Shown here in pieces: positions 1 through 11,387 of a DNA stretch of 64,000 nucleotides. The stretch is from NCBI GenBank assembly GCA_029237695.1, contig CM055280.1, positions 35,548,508 to 35,612,507 of the forward strand. Reading direction: 5' to 3'. The DNA comes from Conchocele bisecta (taxonomy: Eukaryota; Mollusca; Bivalvia; Lucinida; Thyasiridae). Within the stretch, counting starts at the first letter, position 1, and each line of letters starts with the position of its first letter. A model generated the notes under the pieces. That model did no database searches and had not been told where the DNA came from. It saw only the letters and a list, made by a program, of their open reading frames with translations. The translations under genes were made by a program, and so were the position numbers.

Positions 1-580
1 TTTTCAGATAAAAGACTATGTCAGCACATATGGAGAGTGCGAACTAGACATTCTAAGTCCTTGACCCCTGGCATAAATGGGGGTCGTAGGTTTGTTGCAG
101 AATGATGTATGAGTGTCAGAGAGGGCCGGGTAAAATATCACTGCATTCCGCAAAGGGAAAGAGAAGTTCTAAGGAAATTTACATTTGTTAAGTTTTAGTT
201 TTTTTCTAAGTTTATAAGTCCGTGACCTTGAGCCCTGGCATAAATGGGGGTCGTAGGTTTGTTGCAGAATGATGTATGAGTGTCAGAGAAGGGGCGGGTA
301 AAATATGAAAGATTTCTGCAAAGGGAAAGAGAAGTTAAAAGGAAATTTACAATTGTTAAGTTTTGTGACGGACGAAACACGGAAACAAGGTAGGACGGAT
401 GGACGGACGGACGTACAAGGTGACTCCAGTATACTTCGTTGTGGGGGGGGGGGGGGGGGGGGGGGGGATAATTACAAGGTGTTCCATGAATGGAAATAGA
501 AGTTATAGACATTTACCCCAACTTTAAGTTTGTGGGGTATGCCATAAGCTCTTCTGTACTTCATGCAGGTGAGCTAAAAA
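1..580 (+). repeat. Tandem-repeat cassette, family A (3' part)
   Basis: Two diverged copies of a unit holding 'ATGGGGGTCGTAGGTTTG' and 'GTGACCTTGA', then a GGAC-rich tract, then a 3' hairpin (CTTCTGTACTTCATGCAG) directly before GAGCTAAAAA at 571-580. The same 3' signature closes the complete copy at 14590. The 5' end lies outside the window. The structure (tandem units, hairpin, A-rich end) resembles non-autonomous Helentron or pearl-type elements of bivalves. That class assignment is inference. Confidence 0.6.
443..467 (+). repeat. Poly-G run
   Basis: A run of 25 G inside the cassette, prone to slippage. The proline-rich reading frame on the other strand is an artefact of this run. Confidence 0.9.
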
Positions 581-653
581 TTAATTTTCGTTATTGGGTT
601 TTCTTTGCCAATGTAAGAGATCATTCATGACAGCAATTACATTTAACACTATA

Positions 654-846
654 ACAGAGCTCCAGCTAAGGTGCGTAATTTGACCAAATTTTCCGGAAAA
701 TGGCACGAAAAATGGCAAGTTCGGATTGCTTGAGAATCGTCTAATAGAGATGATTCTAAAGCACTCCCAACTTACCAATTTTGGCGAAGAAATAACGAAA
801 GTCTCAAAAAGTTGATCAAATTACGCACCTTAACTGGAGCTCTGTA
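654..846. mobile_element. MITE, TIR ACAGAGCTCCAG
   Basis: About 190 bp with long inverted ends. The left end, ACAGAGCTCCAGCTAAGGTG, is mirrored at 808-846 with one or two changes. TA borders the element on both sides, as expected for a Tc1/mariner-type MITE. No coding capacity. Confidence 0.65.
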
Positions 847-869
847 TAATATTGTAAATTAAACTGAAC

Positions 870-1680
870 TAGATTGGTCAGTAAGCGAGGCTTACAGAAT
901 ACACCCCTAAAATATGTAAAGATTTCCAAGTGTGTGGGCTTGTGACCTTGACTCTGAGCTTAGCGGGAGCGGCATGAATGTGAATTTGTCACAGGGTGGT
1001 AGAGGTCCATTGGAGTAATGCGTGTGTGAAATGTGAAGCAGATCCGAGCAAGGAAATATAACCAATTTCTCTGATGTTAAGTTTTGTGAAGAGACTAAGT
1101 ATGTGACCTCGAGATCAGCATGATAATGTGTCACAGCATGATAGTAGAGCCTTAGAGGAATGCATGCATGACATATTATGAATTTTCGATGAAAGAAATA
1201 TAAGTTATAACATATTTCTCTGATGTTAAGTTTTGTAAAGAGACTAAGTATGTGTCCTTGACATAGGGATCAGCGGGGGTTGGACGGTTGTACAACCTTA
1301 GAGGAATGCACAAGTGAAATATTAAGAATTTTCAAAGCAGGAAATGGAAGTTATAACTTATTTCTCTGATGTTAAGTTTTGTAAAGAGACTAAGTATTTG
1401 ACCTTGACCTTGTGATCAGCAGGGGTTGGACGGTCGTGTATTTGGCACAGTATGGTAGTAGAGCCTTACAGGATTGCATGTGTGAAATATAAAGCATTTT
1501 AGATGAAGGAAATAGAAGTTATAACAATATTTCTCTGATGTTAAGTTTTGTAAAGAGACTAAGTATTTGACCTTGGGATCAGCGGGTATTGGACGGTCGT
1601 GGATTTAGCACAGCATGGTAGTAGAGCCTTACAGGAATGCATGTGTGCAATATTAAGCATTTTAGATGAAGGAAATAGAA
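870..1680 (+). repeat. Tandem-repeat cassette, family A (left half)
   Basis: About five roughly 150-bp units, each with 'TTTCTCTGATGTTAAGTTTT', 'GACCTTG', 'ATCAGCGGG' and 'GGAATGCATG'. The array is cut at 1680 by the 2.5 kb transposon and resumes at 4193. Confidence 0.7.
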
Positions 1681-4192
1681 CATTACGCAAACACGTCTTA
1701 TTTGGAATTAATAAATCAGTGAACTACTTTCGGCAAGGGAGATAATCAATATCACGCGAACTATTTTCATACGAGCCAAGCGGATTGTTCTGTTTATTAG
1801 TATATATAGTTTTAATCTATCTCCTGTGATATATAATGATACATTACTTTGTTATGTTATGGGTACTAATACATGTTGTTTCAATAGTGTATCTCTGTAA
1901 CGGTATCGTTGTAGATGGGAGTCGCAAATAATTTAATAATTATTACGTTGAAATGGTTGCGTAATACTGATAGCACTTCTGTATAAACATAATCGTTATA
2001 AATGGCGCAATAGTCGTGAGGTTAAGGTCGCCGACTTCTATGATTCGATTACCGATTACCGAAAGGGTCGGGGGTTCAAACCTCGACTTGGTATATTTCC
2101 TTTTTTTCCATATATATTATTTTTGTGATTTTAATATTTTCACAACTTTATGATTTTAATAAAAATAGCTATAAATTGATAGAAACTTACCAACGATGAA
2201 AGTGTCTGTCTTTCAGTAATATATACACAGACAGTTTGTTACTGTTTTTTTTAAGTTAAGTAAAATATACACAGACAGTTTGTTACTGTTTTTTTAAGTT
2301 TGAAGTACTGTCTATACCATATAATGTTTTACTGTCCCAAAATCTATGGCTGTCACAATTAATTAATTTTCGGACAGCAAACATTTTTTTTATTAATTTG
2401 AAATAATTATTGTCCTCCATCTGATCACAACACTGTTCGAACTGCGCATGTGGCTACCACGACCAGAATTCACTGGCTGCAAACACAGTAGCCTTAGGCG
2501 TCTATTTATTAAATTATTATTTTTTTATTTTATTTGAATTCCGCGTGAACGCTGCATTTTGTGTCAACACCATTTACAGAAAATATTGGTGATTTTCTAA
2601 ACGAATATCGGAGAAATGCGGCTATATATTTTGTGTAAATTTTCAACACCATTTACGGAAAATAATTACTGATTTTTTAAAACAATATCGGCACAACTAA
2701 ATACGGTGATAGAATTTTTGTCAACTTTTCAACACCATTTACGGAAAATATTACTGATTTTCTAAAAACAATATCGGCGAAGGTGTACTGAACTACTCTT
2801 TTTTTTAAATAACCAGCCGTCTAATAGATCTGTGTATAATAGAGAGTATATCGTTAATTGTCATGTTGTCTCCGACAGTGAGGTGTTGCGGCACACATCA
2901 ACACGACACGTCAATTTCAAAACATTGCCTCCAGGCTACAGCTGTGTGGTCAGATCAACACTCGATTGTGCATTATCGATTTTTTCCCCACACAAAGCGA
3001 CGTGTATTTACAACTAGATCTGTGTAATGTGTCGGGTGTAGCCAAAGACCATACATAAATTCGTAATTAGTCACAGATGTAGCCTTAAAATATAATCGAT
3101 TTCCTTAAATTACGTCCGCAAGTTGACAGATATTTTAGAGCAGACGTCATCGTAATTTGCCGTTATTTATTTCCAAAATTAGCTATATATTCTGTAAATG
3201 GCGTTGAAAGTTGACAATAAATTAAGACCAGATCAGTACGTTAAATCGCTATCGACGACAACTGACGATCAGATGAGAGAGTAATACCATTCACGCGTAT
3301 CCAATGTTAAATATACATCGTTATTTTTTATGACTTTCGTAGTTTTTACCGAGAAATTCAAACCGTTTCCAATTATTGGGGAACATAATATTATGATTAG
3401 CACACCGTTTCACTAAGCAGCGGCTACTCAGGGAATGGGATCACACGGTCTATTGTTTACACTGGATTAATGGCGTCCCCAATGAGGTCTCGGGTAAATC
3501 TTATTTTTCAATAATACGACTGTGGTTTCTTCCTTTTAGTGATGACCATGTTCCAGCCGTTAACACTTTATTTAGCAGCATTACTTATGTAGTTAGTCTG
3601 AGCATTCTGCAGAGAAATTTGAATTGGACGGAATCGAGCGTTGTTTAAACTTAGTCCAGTTCATATGCACAAGTCAAAATATGAACTGAAAATGGCGCTT
3701 TGCGTGACAGAAATCCGTACGCGGACGAATAAAAAATTGTTATAAATATCACATATAGCGAAACAAAGGTAGCATCTACTGTTTTAATAATATGCATACA
3801 TATTGTAATTAATGTTTAATAGTGATATACTTATGAATAATATACGATACTATGGTTTATACTCCAGCACTATGTTTTAAGGCTGTGTGATTTGCCTCAA
3901 TATAAGCTGGATTAATTAATACTTATATTCATGCGCTTCATGAGAAATCAATACATTTAAAATATACAAATATTACTTAAAGGGGTATCGATATGATACA
4001 TTTTAATAATATAAATATTGAAAATACACATTACAATCGCTTACAGCATAAGTTATTGATCGAAAATAGTCACTGCATCGTGACCTATTTGACCGCATTA
4101 CCTATTGCGCGGGTACCTCATCATACCCTCTGTTTACATAGCTAACTGGGGGTATAGTGAGGTATGTTCGCTAATACAATGTTTGCGTAATG
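1681..4192. mobile_element. 2.5 kb TIR transposon, copy A
   Basis: Starts CATTACGCAAACA (1681-1693) and ends TGTTTGCGTAATG (4180-4192), a perfect 13-bp inverted repeat. It splits a family A tandem array whose units continue on either side, so the limits are firm. Only a single A is shared by the flanks, so I see no convincing target-site duplication. It has no credible ORF and is therefore non-autonomous. It carries a tRNA-like block (2004-2091) and a stem near the right end (4114-4128 with 4150-4164). A second copy occupies 23268-32824, interrupted by a DIRS element. The superfamily is not identified. Confidence 0.75.
2004..2091 (+). other. tRNA-like block inside the transposon
   Basis: An A-box-like GTCGTGAGGTTAAGG is followed about 55 bp later by a B-box-like GGGGTTCAAACC, the spacing of a type II (Ser/Leu-like) tRNA with a long variable arm. 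The acceptor and anticodon stems do not close well, so a functional tRNA is unlikely. In copy B (about 23590-23640) the A-box half is kept and the B-box half is deleted. It may be a captured tRNA-derived Pol III promoter. Confidence 0.4.
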
Positions 4193-4450
4193 AGTTATAC
4201 CAATATGTCTCCGATGTTAAGTTTTGTAAACAGACTAAGTATTTGACCTTGACCTTGGGATCAGCGGGGGTTGGACGGTCGTGGATTTGGCACAGCATGG
4301 TAGTAGAGCCTTACAGGAATGCATGTGTGAAATATTAAGCATTTTAGATGAAGTAAAAATTATAACAATATTTCTCTGATGTTAAGTTTACAGACGGACG
4401 GACAGATGGACGGACGGACAACCTGACTCCAGTATACCCCCCCCACAACT
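4193..4450 (+). repeat. Tandem-repeat cassette, family A (right half)
   Basis: Continues the array cut at 1680, with 'TCTCCGATGTTAAGTTTTGT', 'TTGACCTTGACCTTGGGATC' and a GGACGGACGG tract near 4390. It lacks the usual GAGCTAAAAA end. Confidence 0.6.
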
Positions 4451-4570
4451 CCCCCATAACTAGATCGAAAGTTTCCAACTTCGAACAAGACTTTGATGCA
4501 CATTCATGGAAGTAGGAAAAAAGAAATTTTACAACAGAAATGCACATGTGGTACCAATAGATACTGAAAA

Positions 4571-6650
4571 CAAGAGGGCCATGATGGCCCTAATTCGCTC
4601 ACCTGACTCCATGAACACCAGAGGAGAATGTGACATTGAGTTCATGTTTTAAAAAAATTTGTGCTATTTTTAGATGGCGGTCATCTTGGATTAAGCGATG
4701 ACTCTCATTTTACAAAATCTGAAAATGCTTCACCCAGCATCGGCCATGTGGTTCCTGAGAAAAAGACGTTAAAAATCTTGAATAAATGGACCTTTTGGTG
4801 GCCATCATGGATGACATAATCATCCGATTCCGACAAATATTGCACCAGAGTGATCGCCTCATTGATACCTTCAATTTGATATATGAAATGACCATATTCA
4901 GTCAAAAATAAAATTTGACCCCAATTTGACCCCACGGGCCACGCCCATTTTTGACCCCGGGGTCACCATTTTAACAAATTTCAAAGAGCAATGTACATCG
5001 ATCATTCCTACCAAGTTTCGTCGAAATCCGGCTAGCGGTTCATGAGAAGAAGATTTTTTAAGAATTTATGCTATTTTTAGAAGGTGGCCATCTTGGATTA
5101 GCGATGACCTCCATTTTAACAAATCTGAAAAGGCTTCACCCATGGACCATAACTTTTAAGTTTGGCTACCATGGGCCAAGCGGTTCATGTGAAGAAGAAT
5201 TTTGAAATCTCTAATAAAAGAACGACCTTTTGACATTTCGGCGGCCATCTTGGATGACATAACAATCCGATTTGGACAAAAAAAAAATGTACCAGAGTGA
5301 TCGCCTCATTGATACCTTCGATTTAATATATAACATGACCATATTCGGTCAAAAATAAAATTTGACCCCACGGGCCACGCCCATTTTTGACCCCGGGGTC
5401 ACCATTTTAACAACTTTGAAAGTGCATTGTACATCGATCATTCCTACCAAGTTTCGTCGAAATCCGGCTAGCTTCATGAGAAGAGCTATTTTTAGACGGC
5501 CGCCATCTTGGATTAGCGATGACCTCCATTTTAACAAATCTGAAAAGGCTTCACACATGGACCATAACTTTTAAGTTTGGCTACCATGGGCCAAGCGGTT
5601 CATGTGAAGAAGAATTTTGAAATCTCTAATAAAAGAACGACCTTTTGACCTTTCGGCGGCCATTTTGGATGACATAACAATCCGATTTTGACAGAAAATG
5701 CACCAGAGTGATCGCTTCATTGATACCTTCAATTTGATATATGACATGACCATATTCGGTCAAAAATAAAATTTGACTGCAATTTGACCCCACGGGCCAC
5801 GCCCATTTTTGACCCCGGGGTCACCATTTTAACAACTTTGAAAGAGCAATGTACATCGATCATTCCTACCAAGTTTCGTCGAAATCCAGCAAGCGGTTCA
5901 TGAGAAGAAGATTTTTTAAGAATTTATGCTATTTTTATACGGCGGCCATCTTGGATTAGCGATGACCTCCATTTTAACAAATCTGAAAAGGCTTCACCCA
6001 TGGACCATAACTTTTAAGTTTGGCTACCATGGGCCAAGCGGTTCATGTGAAGAAGAATTTTGAAATCTCTAATAAAAGAACGACCTTTTGACCTTTCGGC
6101 GGCCATCTTGGATGACATAACAATCAGATTTCGACAAAAAATGCACCAGAGTGATCGCCTCATTGATACCTTCAATTTGATATATGAAATGACCATATTC
6201 AGTCAAAAATAAAATTTGACCCCAATTTGACCCCACAGGCCACGCCCATTTTTAACCCCAGGGTCACCATTTTAACAACTTTGAAAGAGCAATGTACATC
6301 GATCATTCCTACCCAGTTTTGTCGAAATCCGGTTGGCGGTTCTTGAGAAGAAGATTTTTTAAGAATTTGTGCTATTTTTAGACGGCGGCCATCTTGGATT
6401 ACGTAATGACGTCATTTTAACAATTTTGTAATCCCCTACCTAAGGACCATGACCATGAAGTTTGGTGACTATAGGCCCAATGGTTACCGAGGAGAAGACA
6501 TTTGAAAATGTTCACGGACGACGACGACGGACGAGGACGGGACGACGGGACGACGTCGACGACGGACGACGACGGACGACGGACGACGACGGACGACGGA
6601 CACATTGCGGTAACAATAGCTCACATGAGCTTCGCTCAGGTGAGCTAAAA
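4571..6650 (+). mobile_element. Tandem-repeat cassette, family B, copy 1
   Basis: Starts with the hairpin-forming CAAGAGGGCCATGATGGCCC and CGCTCACCTGA, and ends GCTTCGCTCAGGTGAGCTAAAAA (final A at 6650-6651). CTCACCTGA near the 5' end and TCAGGTGAG near the 3' end form a subterminal inverted repeat. The core is about four units of roughly 420-445 bp, recognisable by 'GACCCCACGGGCC' at about 4928, 5364, 5786 and 6229. A GAC/GGAC microsatellite (about 6515-6600) precedes the 3' hairpin. No target-site duplication is visible. Short ORFs recur only because the repeat recurs, and they are full of frame changes between copies. Helentron-like (HINE) is my best guess. Confidence 0.7.
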
Positions 6651-6659
6651 ACAATAGAT

Positions 6660-7070
6660 ACTGAAAAAAACAATAGATACTGAAAAAAACCATGCTACAG
6701 AAAGAAATTAATTAATTTGCAGATTCTCATCCCACCCTGTCACACAGGTGAAAGGTTCAAACCTGCAACATAACAAATGCCCTTTGAAAAAATAATATTA
6801 CCCCACAAACCTGTTGTCGCATTAAGTATTACATGTAATTAATTTTTTTCAATGGGCATTTTTTACGTCACAGGTCTGAATCGTCCACCTGTGACCTGTT
6901 CCTCAAATAAACTATTAGATTATGTTTAAGCATATAATTTCAAGACCCAGTTTCTGTAAACAATAAAAGACTCTCACAGAGCCATATTATATCCCGGAAG
7001 TTGGATGTGAATCTGCAAATTCAATGTTAAAATGCTGGATGACAATGCTGTTGTCTGTAGCCAACTTCAC
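6660..7070. other. No recognisable feature
   Basis: AT-rich sequence with short simple runs and no coding signal that I can support. Confidence 0.5.
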
Positions 7071-7074
7071 CAAC

Positions 7075-7245
7075 TTTGCAAAGTATACTTTTCTAGCAAA
7101 GTATACTTTGAGGGAGTAATCATTTATTTTTTATATTATACTGAATTTATTACATTATCACAGCCAAAATGGCTGTGATAATGTAATAAATTCAGTAAAT
7201 AAAAATTAATAAATTTATCCTAAAATTGAAAATTTCTCCCTACAT
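7075..7245. mobile_element. MITE fragment, AAAGTATACTT family
   Basis: Shares GCAAAGTATACTTTTCTAGC and the following block with the complete element at 17110-17396, but the right TIR is missing. Its centre (7138-7198) is a near-perfect palindrome around CACAGCCAAAATGGCTGTG. Confidence 0.6.
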
Positions 7246-7249
7246 TTCT

Positions 7250-7660
7250 CAATAAATCATGACTGGCTGGACAAGAATACAGTTCCATCAATAATAGTGA
7301 TTCTCAGATTATTTGTTTTTATTGAAATTTTCAGGAATGTTTTTATGTAGACAATGAAGGAAATTTACCAATTTAAGAAATATTTTGGTCATTTTCAGCG
7401 AGTAATTTAAGTTAAATTTCTTTCAATGAAATCACTGATGGTATCGTCTTCCCTGTTTTTGGATAACTTCTGAATTTTCACAAAACACCCCTTTTTTGAT
7501 TAATGGAGGTCTGAAGATTCACATGGAAGAGTCCATCTTAGATAAGCATGTTAATTATGGGTGAAAGGGTTAAAATACGACATCGAAAGCTGCAGACAAA
7601 AGTATTTGGTTCCAGCAATATAAAAGTTAAATGAGAAAATATGGATAAGGATAATGTTTG
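7250..7660. other. No recognisable feature
   Basis: AT-rich. Nothing supportable on either strand. Confidence 0.4.
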
Positions 7661-7666
7661 CACTGA

Positions 7667-7880
7667 TTGATTGGTTGGTTGGTTGATTGATTGGTTGATT
7701 GATTGATTGGGGTTTTACATCTGTTCAACAGCTAGGTCATATACAGACAGAAGTAGACCTGCATGGGAGAGCAATGTATATTACAGCACTAACATAGAAA
7801 ATAAAAAAATAGCACTGAAAGACAGTATCCTGATCTAGTGTCAGGCTCCATTCCTACACTGGATCACTTGGCCCGGAATT
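7667..7880 (+). mobile_element. Degenerate SINE, family 1
   Basis: A GATTGATTGG run is followed by TTCAACAGCTAGGTCAT, and the 3' part 'TGATCTAGTGTCAGGCTCCA' with 'CACTTGGCCC' matches the better preserved SINEs at 40225, 42036, 47475 and 51680. Confidence 0.5.
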
Positions 7881-8303
7881 TGAATCCTAGTAAAATTCAT
7901 CATTTGATATAAATAGAGGATCTTACATGAGTGATGATTTAATATGAAATTTATTAAACAAGTTTACTGCTTTCATAAGTAATGCGGCATATGAAATCAG
8001 CAAACATGTTTAATAAATATCATATTATATCAACACAAATGTTAGATTCTATTTATTGCATAAGCTAAGAAGCATTAATTGAAGCTGTAAGGATCACGGA
8101 GCCTGTTTTCTGTAGCGGGCTCATGTGCATATTTATTACACTAGTGTATTATGATTTTTATTACACTGTGTTATCACAGTGTGAAAGCAAATTTTATGCA
8201 AATATATTTTGTATTTACAAAAGTATGATTGCATCAATTCTACATACACACAAGAGATAGGACATATGTTCTCATTTAACAATCTGTTCTCATTTAACAA
8301 TCT
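7881..8303. other. No gene seen
   Basis: AT-rich sequence with short imperfect repeats and no coding or RNA signal. Confidence 0.4.
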
Positions 8304-8429
8304 GGGCCCGGTTGCTCAAAACCTCTGTTAGCTTAACAGACTGTTAAATCCTTAGCATTGCTAAGGATTTAACAATGCTAAGGATTTAACAGTTTGTTAA
8401 GCTAACAGAAGCTTTGAGCAACCGGGCCC
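8304..8429. mobile_element. Palindromic MITE, TIR GGGCCCGGTTG
   Basis: An almost perfect 126-bp palindrome from GGGCCCGGTTGCTCAAA to TTTGAGCAACCGGGCCC, able to fold into one long hairpin. A second member lies at 11388-11556. Confidence 0.75.
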
Positions 8430-8694
8430 AGTAAATCATATCGTATACTCTGAAAGGACAAACAAATGCTAGATAGAGGAAACCAAATGACACACATCAA
8501 CAATACTTACAAGAGAGGAATATCCCTAAAATAGCAATAATGAAAGAAAATGTTCTCTATTTTCGCAATTGGAATAGTTTTGTCAATTATGTTACAAAAT
8601 TGGATATACCCCGACAAAACAAAATGACCAGATGGCCGTGGCCCACCAGTCGAGCTCATCAAGGCAGTTGATACTCATGTTGAAAGTCAAAGGG

Positions 8695-8870
8695 AAAGTG
8701 AATGGGTATAACATCCCAGCAACAGCTAAGGTCATATAGAGACGGGACTAAAGTCTCATCCGACAGACCAGTGGGATGGAAATACTATGAAGTATTTTTC
8801 ACACCCAGGTTGAGGATTGAACTCGCAACCTCCGGTATTGAAGTCCAATGTCATAGGCCACGGCTCATCA
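8695..8870 (+). mobile_element. SINE-like repeat, family 2
   Basis: Contains 'AACATCCCAGCAACAGCTAA', 'GGTCATATAGAGACGGGAC', 'CATCCGACAGACCAGTGGGA' and a B-box-like GATTGAACTCGCAACC. Other copies are at 10475-10650 and 22553-22735. Confidence 0.55.
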
Positions 8871-8879
8871 GTATTTTAA

Positions 8880-9480
8880 AAACATTTAAGATTTCGGACG
8901 TACAAACAGATGAAAGCCTGCATAGATGGACACATCACACATAGTACTAATCACACTACTTTTATAATGGGTATACAGGTAACTGCATTCAACTTAAATT
9001 GAGTCAATAAATCAATGAGTTTATCAGCCAATCACCAATAATGGCCTATCAGCAGCAAAGGTCATTTCAGGCTGTGTTAATGAGGTAAAATCGCATATTT
9101 CACCTGTTGTGAAAGGGGGGACCAGTAAAAGTCAGTTGAATCCGTTCAGTTGAATCAGATTTCATTATAGGAATGAATGAAGTTGAGGACGAGTACCACT
9201 ATAGGAATGAATGGCCTTTTTGTGGAATTATTTTAACTACGCCTCACGGTTATGGAAAGTAGTTTGGCGTGGGAGTTTACTGGGATATAAATTTTGGACA
9301 GAGACTTGCTACGGGCCAATCAAATGTTAGGGAATTGTGTAAATATTTTTGTGCTGGAATTATTGACTGATAAACTGATTGATTTTGAAACAGATTGCTA
9401 GATATATAAATTGAATGAGTGATTGAACGATCGATTGATTGATTGGATGGATGGATTTTAACATGTACTTGACTCCTTAC
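8880..9480. other. Intronic or intergenic sequence
   Basis: No repeat that I can name and no exon signal before the splice donor at 9475-9480. The GATTGATTGATTGGATGG run (about 9430-9455) lies just downstream of the exon in its reading direction. Confidence 0.4.
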
Positions 9481-9728
9481 CTGGTAACCTTCAAAATCGA
9501 CCTCCTGAATCACCGGCGATAAAAGCGCAGATTTCGACGGGAAGATCATCGCTTTTTTCTGTTGTTCTTTTTTCTCCTTCAGTTTCTTATTCTTCTCCTT
9601 CCGTTTTATTTTTCTCTTTTTCTTTGTTTTTTCTTCTTCCTTGGCTAGGCTCATGAGATTTTTCGAGGAATGGTGTTGTAATGTTCGCAGGGGCATGTGG
9701 ATATGAGGGAAGGAGGCGCGCCGATGAC
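9481..9728 (-). CDS. Host gene, exon 3 (lysine-rich)
   Basis: A 248-bp internal exon. On the minus strand the acceptor TTCCCACAG ends at 9729 and the donor CAG|GTAAGG begins at 9480, a strong consensus match. It opens with two bases that complete a codon left by exon 2, then reads 82 codons to a phase-0 end. It begins RRASFPHIHMPLRTLQHHSS and has a highly charged KKKRKIKRKEKNKK stretch followed by SPVIQEVDFEGYQ. The basic run could be a nuclear-localisation or lipid-binding patch or a coiled-coil part; I do not recognise the family. The longer open frame around it reads into intron on both sides. A partial duplicate lies at 10351-10409. Confidence 0.6.
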
Positions 9729-9743
9729 CTGTGGGAATATATA

Positions 9744-9862
9744 GAGGATATTCATATTTTTGCAATGAATATGACATATATGTTCATCGAGTGAAATATG
9801 GACATTTCACACCACGAGTTGAACATATATGTCATATTCGTTGCAAAAATATGAATATTCTA
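9744..9862. repeat. Imperfect palindrome
   Basis: GATATTCATATTTTTGCAAT is mirrored by GTTGCAAAAATATGAATATT, with ATGACATATATGTTCA inside each arm. Probably a MITE or a hairpin that lies immediately upstream of the exon acceptor in gene direction. Confidence 0.6.
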
Positions 9863-9899
9863 TTTATTATATACCGCTCCATGGAAATTAGCAGTATTT

Positions 9900-10350
9900 T
9901 AGACTGTATACGGTAATGAATGTGTATTTGCAGCCTATTTGCAGTCCGGCACTGCAGGTGCGTGTTATGAATATAGATAGCGGAAGTAGTCGTATTTTCA
10001 CCGGAAGTTGTTTATTTCATCGATGAGAACATATGACTTTTATTTACATCGTATAACTATGTATTTCATGGGTAGGTATATAATAAATAAAGGATATTCT
10101 ATCACATGTGAGACACGCCATGTTATTCTGTACCTAAGAAGATGTTTGATTTCTCATTAAAAATGTTTACAGAAACTGTGATATTTTCTGTAATTTGACG
10201 TTGAAAGTTGACAAAACTTTAATACCAAATGCAGAATTCTATTTACATTTACAGAAAATATCACAGTGTCTGTAACTAGTTTTCTTAACTGACTGATAAA
10301 CTGACTAATCAATTGATTGATTGGAAAGATTTCAACATGCACTTATTTCC
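9900..10350. other. Intron sequence
   Basis: No gene seen. At about 10280-10345 it repeats the layout found beside exon 3 (CTGATAAACTGA, GATTGATTGGA, AACATG), showing a segmental duplication of exon plus adjoining intron. Confidence 0.5.
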
Positions 10351-10409
10351 CTAATGATGCAATGTTCGCAGCGGCATGTGGATATGGGGGAAGGAGGCAC
10401 GCCGGTCAC
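10351..10409 (-). CDS. Partial duplicate of host exon 3 (possible alternative exon)
   Basis: Minus strand: the acceptor CTTTGTAG precedes a 59-bp open stretch that starts with the same two leftover bases as exon 3, reads DRRASFPHIHMPLRTLHH and then meets TAG. Across the 15 codons RRASFPHIHMPLRTL shared with exon 3 I count four base differences, all synonymous. The lysine-rich remainder is missing. If spliced after exon 2 it would give an alternative, truncated C-terminus in the correct phase. It could equally be a dead duplicate preserved by chance or by gene conversion. Confidence 0.4.
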
Positions 10410-10474
10410 CTACAAAGATCAAGTGTTTGATTATGATGTCACCCCTATTGACAGGGCCAGTCAATGGATGTGAA

Positions 10475-10650
10475 AATGAATGGGTTTAACATCCCGGCAA
10501 CAGCCAAGGTCATTTAGGGACAGGACCCCGGTTTCAAGTCTCATCCAAAAGACCGGTGGGGATGGAAATACTGTGAAAGTATTTTTATACAAGGTTTGAA
10601 CCCACAACCTCTGGATTGGAAGTCATGTGTTCTAACTCCTAGGCCATAAC
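10475..10650 (+). mobile_element. SINE-like repeat, family 2
   Basis: 'AACATCCCGGCAACAGCCAA', 'AAGACCGGTGGGGATGGAAA' and 'GGTTTGAACCCACAACC' match the copies at 8695 and 22553. Confidence 0.55.
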
Positions 10651-10794
10651 CCAACCCAAAAAGGCCAGCCAGATTGGATTATGAGACAATTGTATCTTGA
10701 GTGACTGACTGATTGCTTTTCATCTTGAACAACATTTCTTCTCACTTCATATCCTATATGTTAGGCATGATCCAATTGGTGCCATAAATTTAAC

Positions 10795-10994
10795 TACAGT
10801 GAAACCCTTCTAAACCGGACACCAGGAAAAAATTCTTGGTCATCTCGAGTGATAATGTCTGTTCGTGATTGTACACAACTATGGCTCCGAATGATCAAAT
10901 GCCTGATTTACAGTGAAACCGCTCTAAGACGGACACCCTGGGGACAGACCTACGGACTTCCCAGGGTTTTCCGGCTTAGAGAGGCTTCACTGTA
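10795..10994. mobile_element. MITE, TIR TACAGTGAAACC
   Basis: Left TACAGTGAAACCCTTCTAAA is mirrored by AGAGAGGCTTCACTGTA, and an internal ACAGTGAAACCGCTCTAA repeats the end. TA borders suggest a Tc1/mariner-type MITE. A second copy lies at 36754-36990. Confidence 0.6.
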
Positions 10995-11387
10995 GTTTGT
11001 GGCTTACCAACCAGCCATATCAACCCAAGCAGAGCCTCGAACCTTCGACCTCACAGTAAGCAAGGCGGATGTCTGCACTAGGTCATGGTGGCTGGATTGT
11101 ATGTCACTGTGACTGGCGGAATGCCGTTTGTGGCATTTGTGTCGAGACGCTCCTGCTATGCGAGCACTTTTGCAGCCAGATACATGTATGTGAATGCAAT
11201 TGGAGAAATTAGATTTATTGCATTTGTGACCGTGACTGGAGTAATGAGGCTTATGGCATTTGTAGTCAAACCAGCTCATGATACAACCACACTTGCTACC
11301 TGGTCATTCATATGAGATATATACTATCTGTTAGATGCATGACAGGTATTTTACAGACTGTATGGCAAAATGTGCAGATCCTGATTA

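Noticed and set aside
4705..6196. Repeated short minus-strand ORFs (MVISYIKLKVSMRRSLWC type) in cassette B
   Set aside because: They recur because the repeat recurs, frames shift between units, and neither a start context nor a domain is conserved.
9277..9777. Full 166-codon ORF around host exon 3 as a single-exon gene
   Set aside because: Strong acceptor and donor sites lie inside it and the extra parts are repeat-like (NQSIDRSITHSI from GATT runs).
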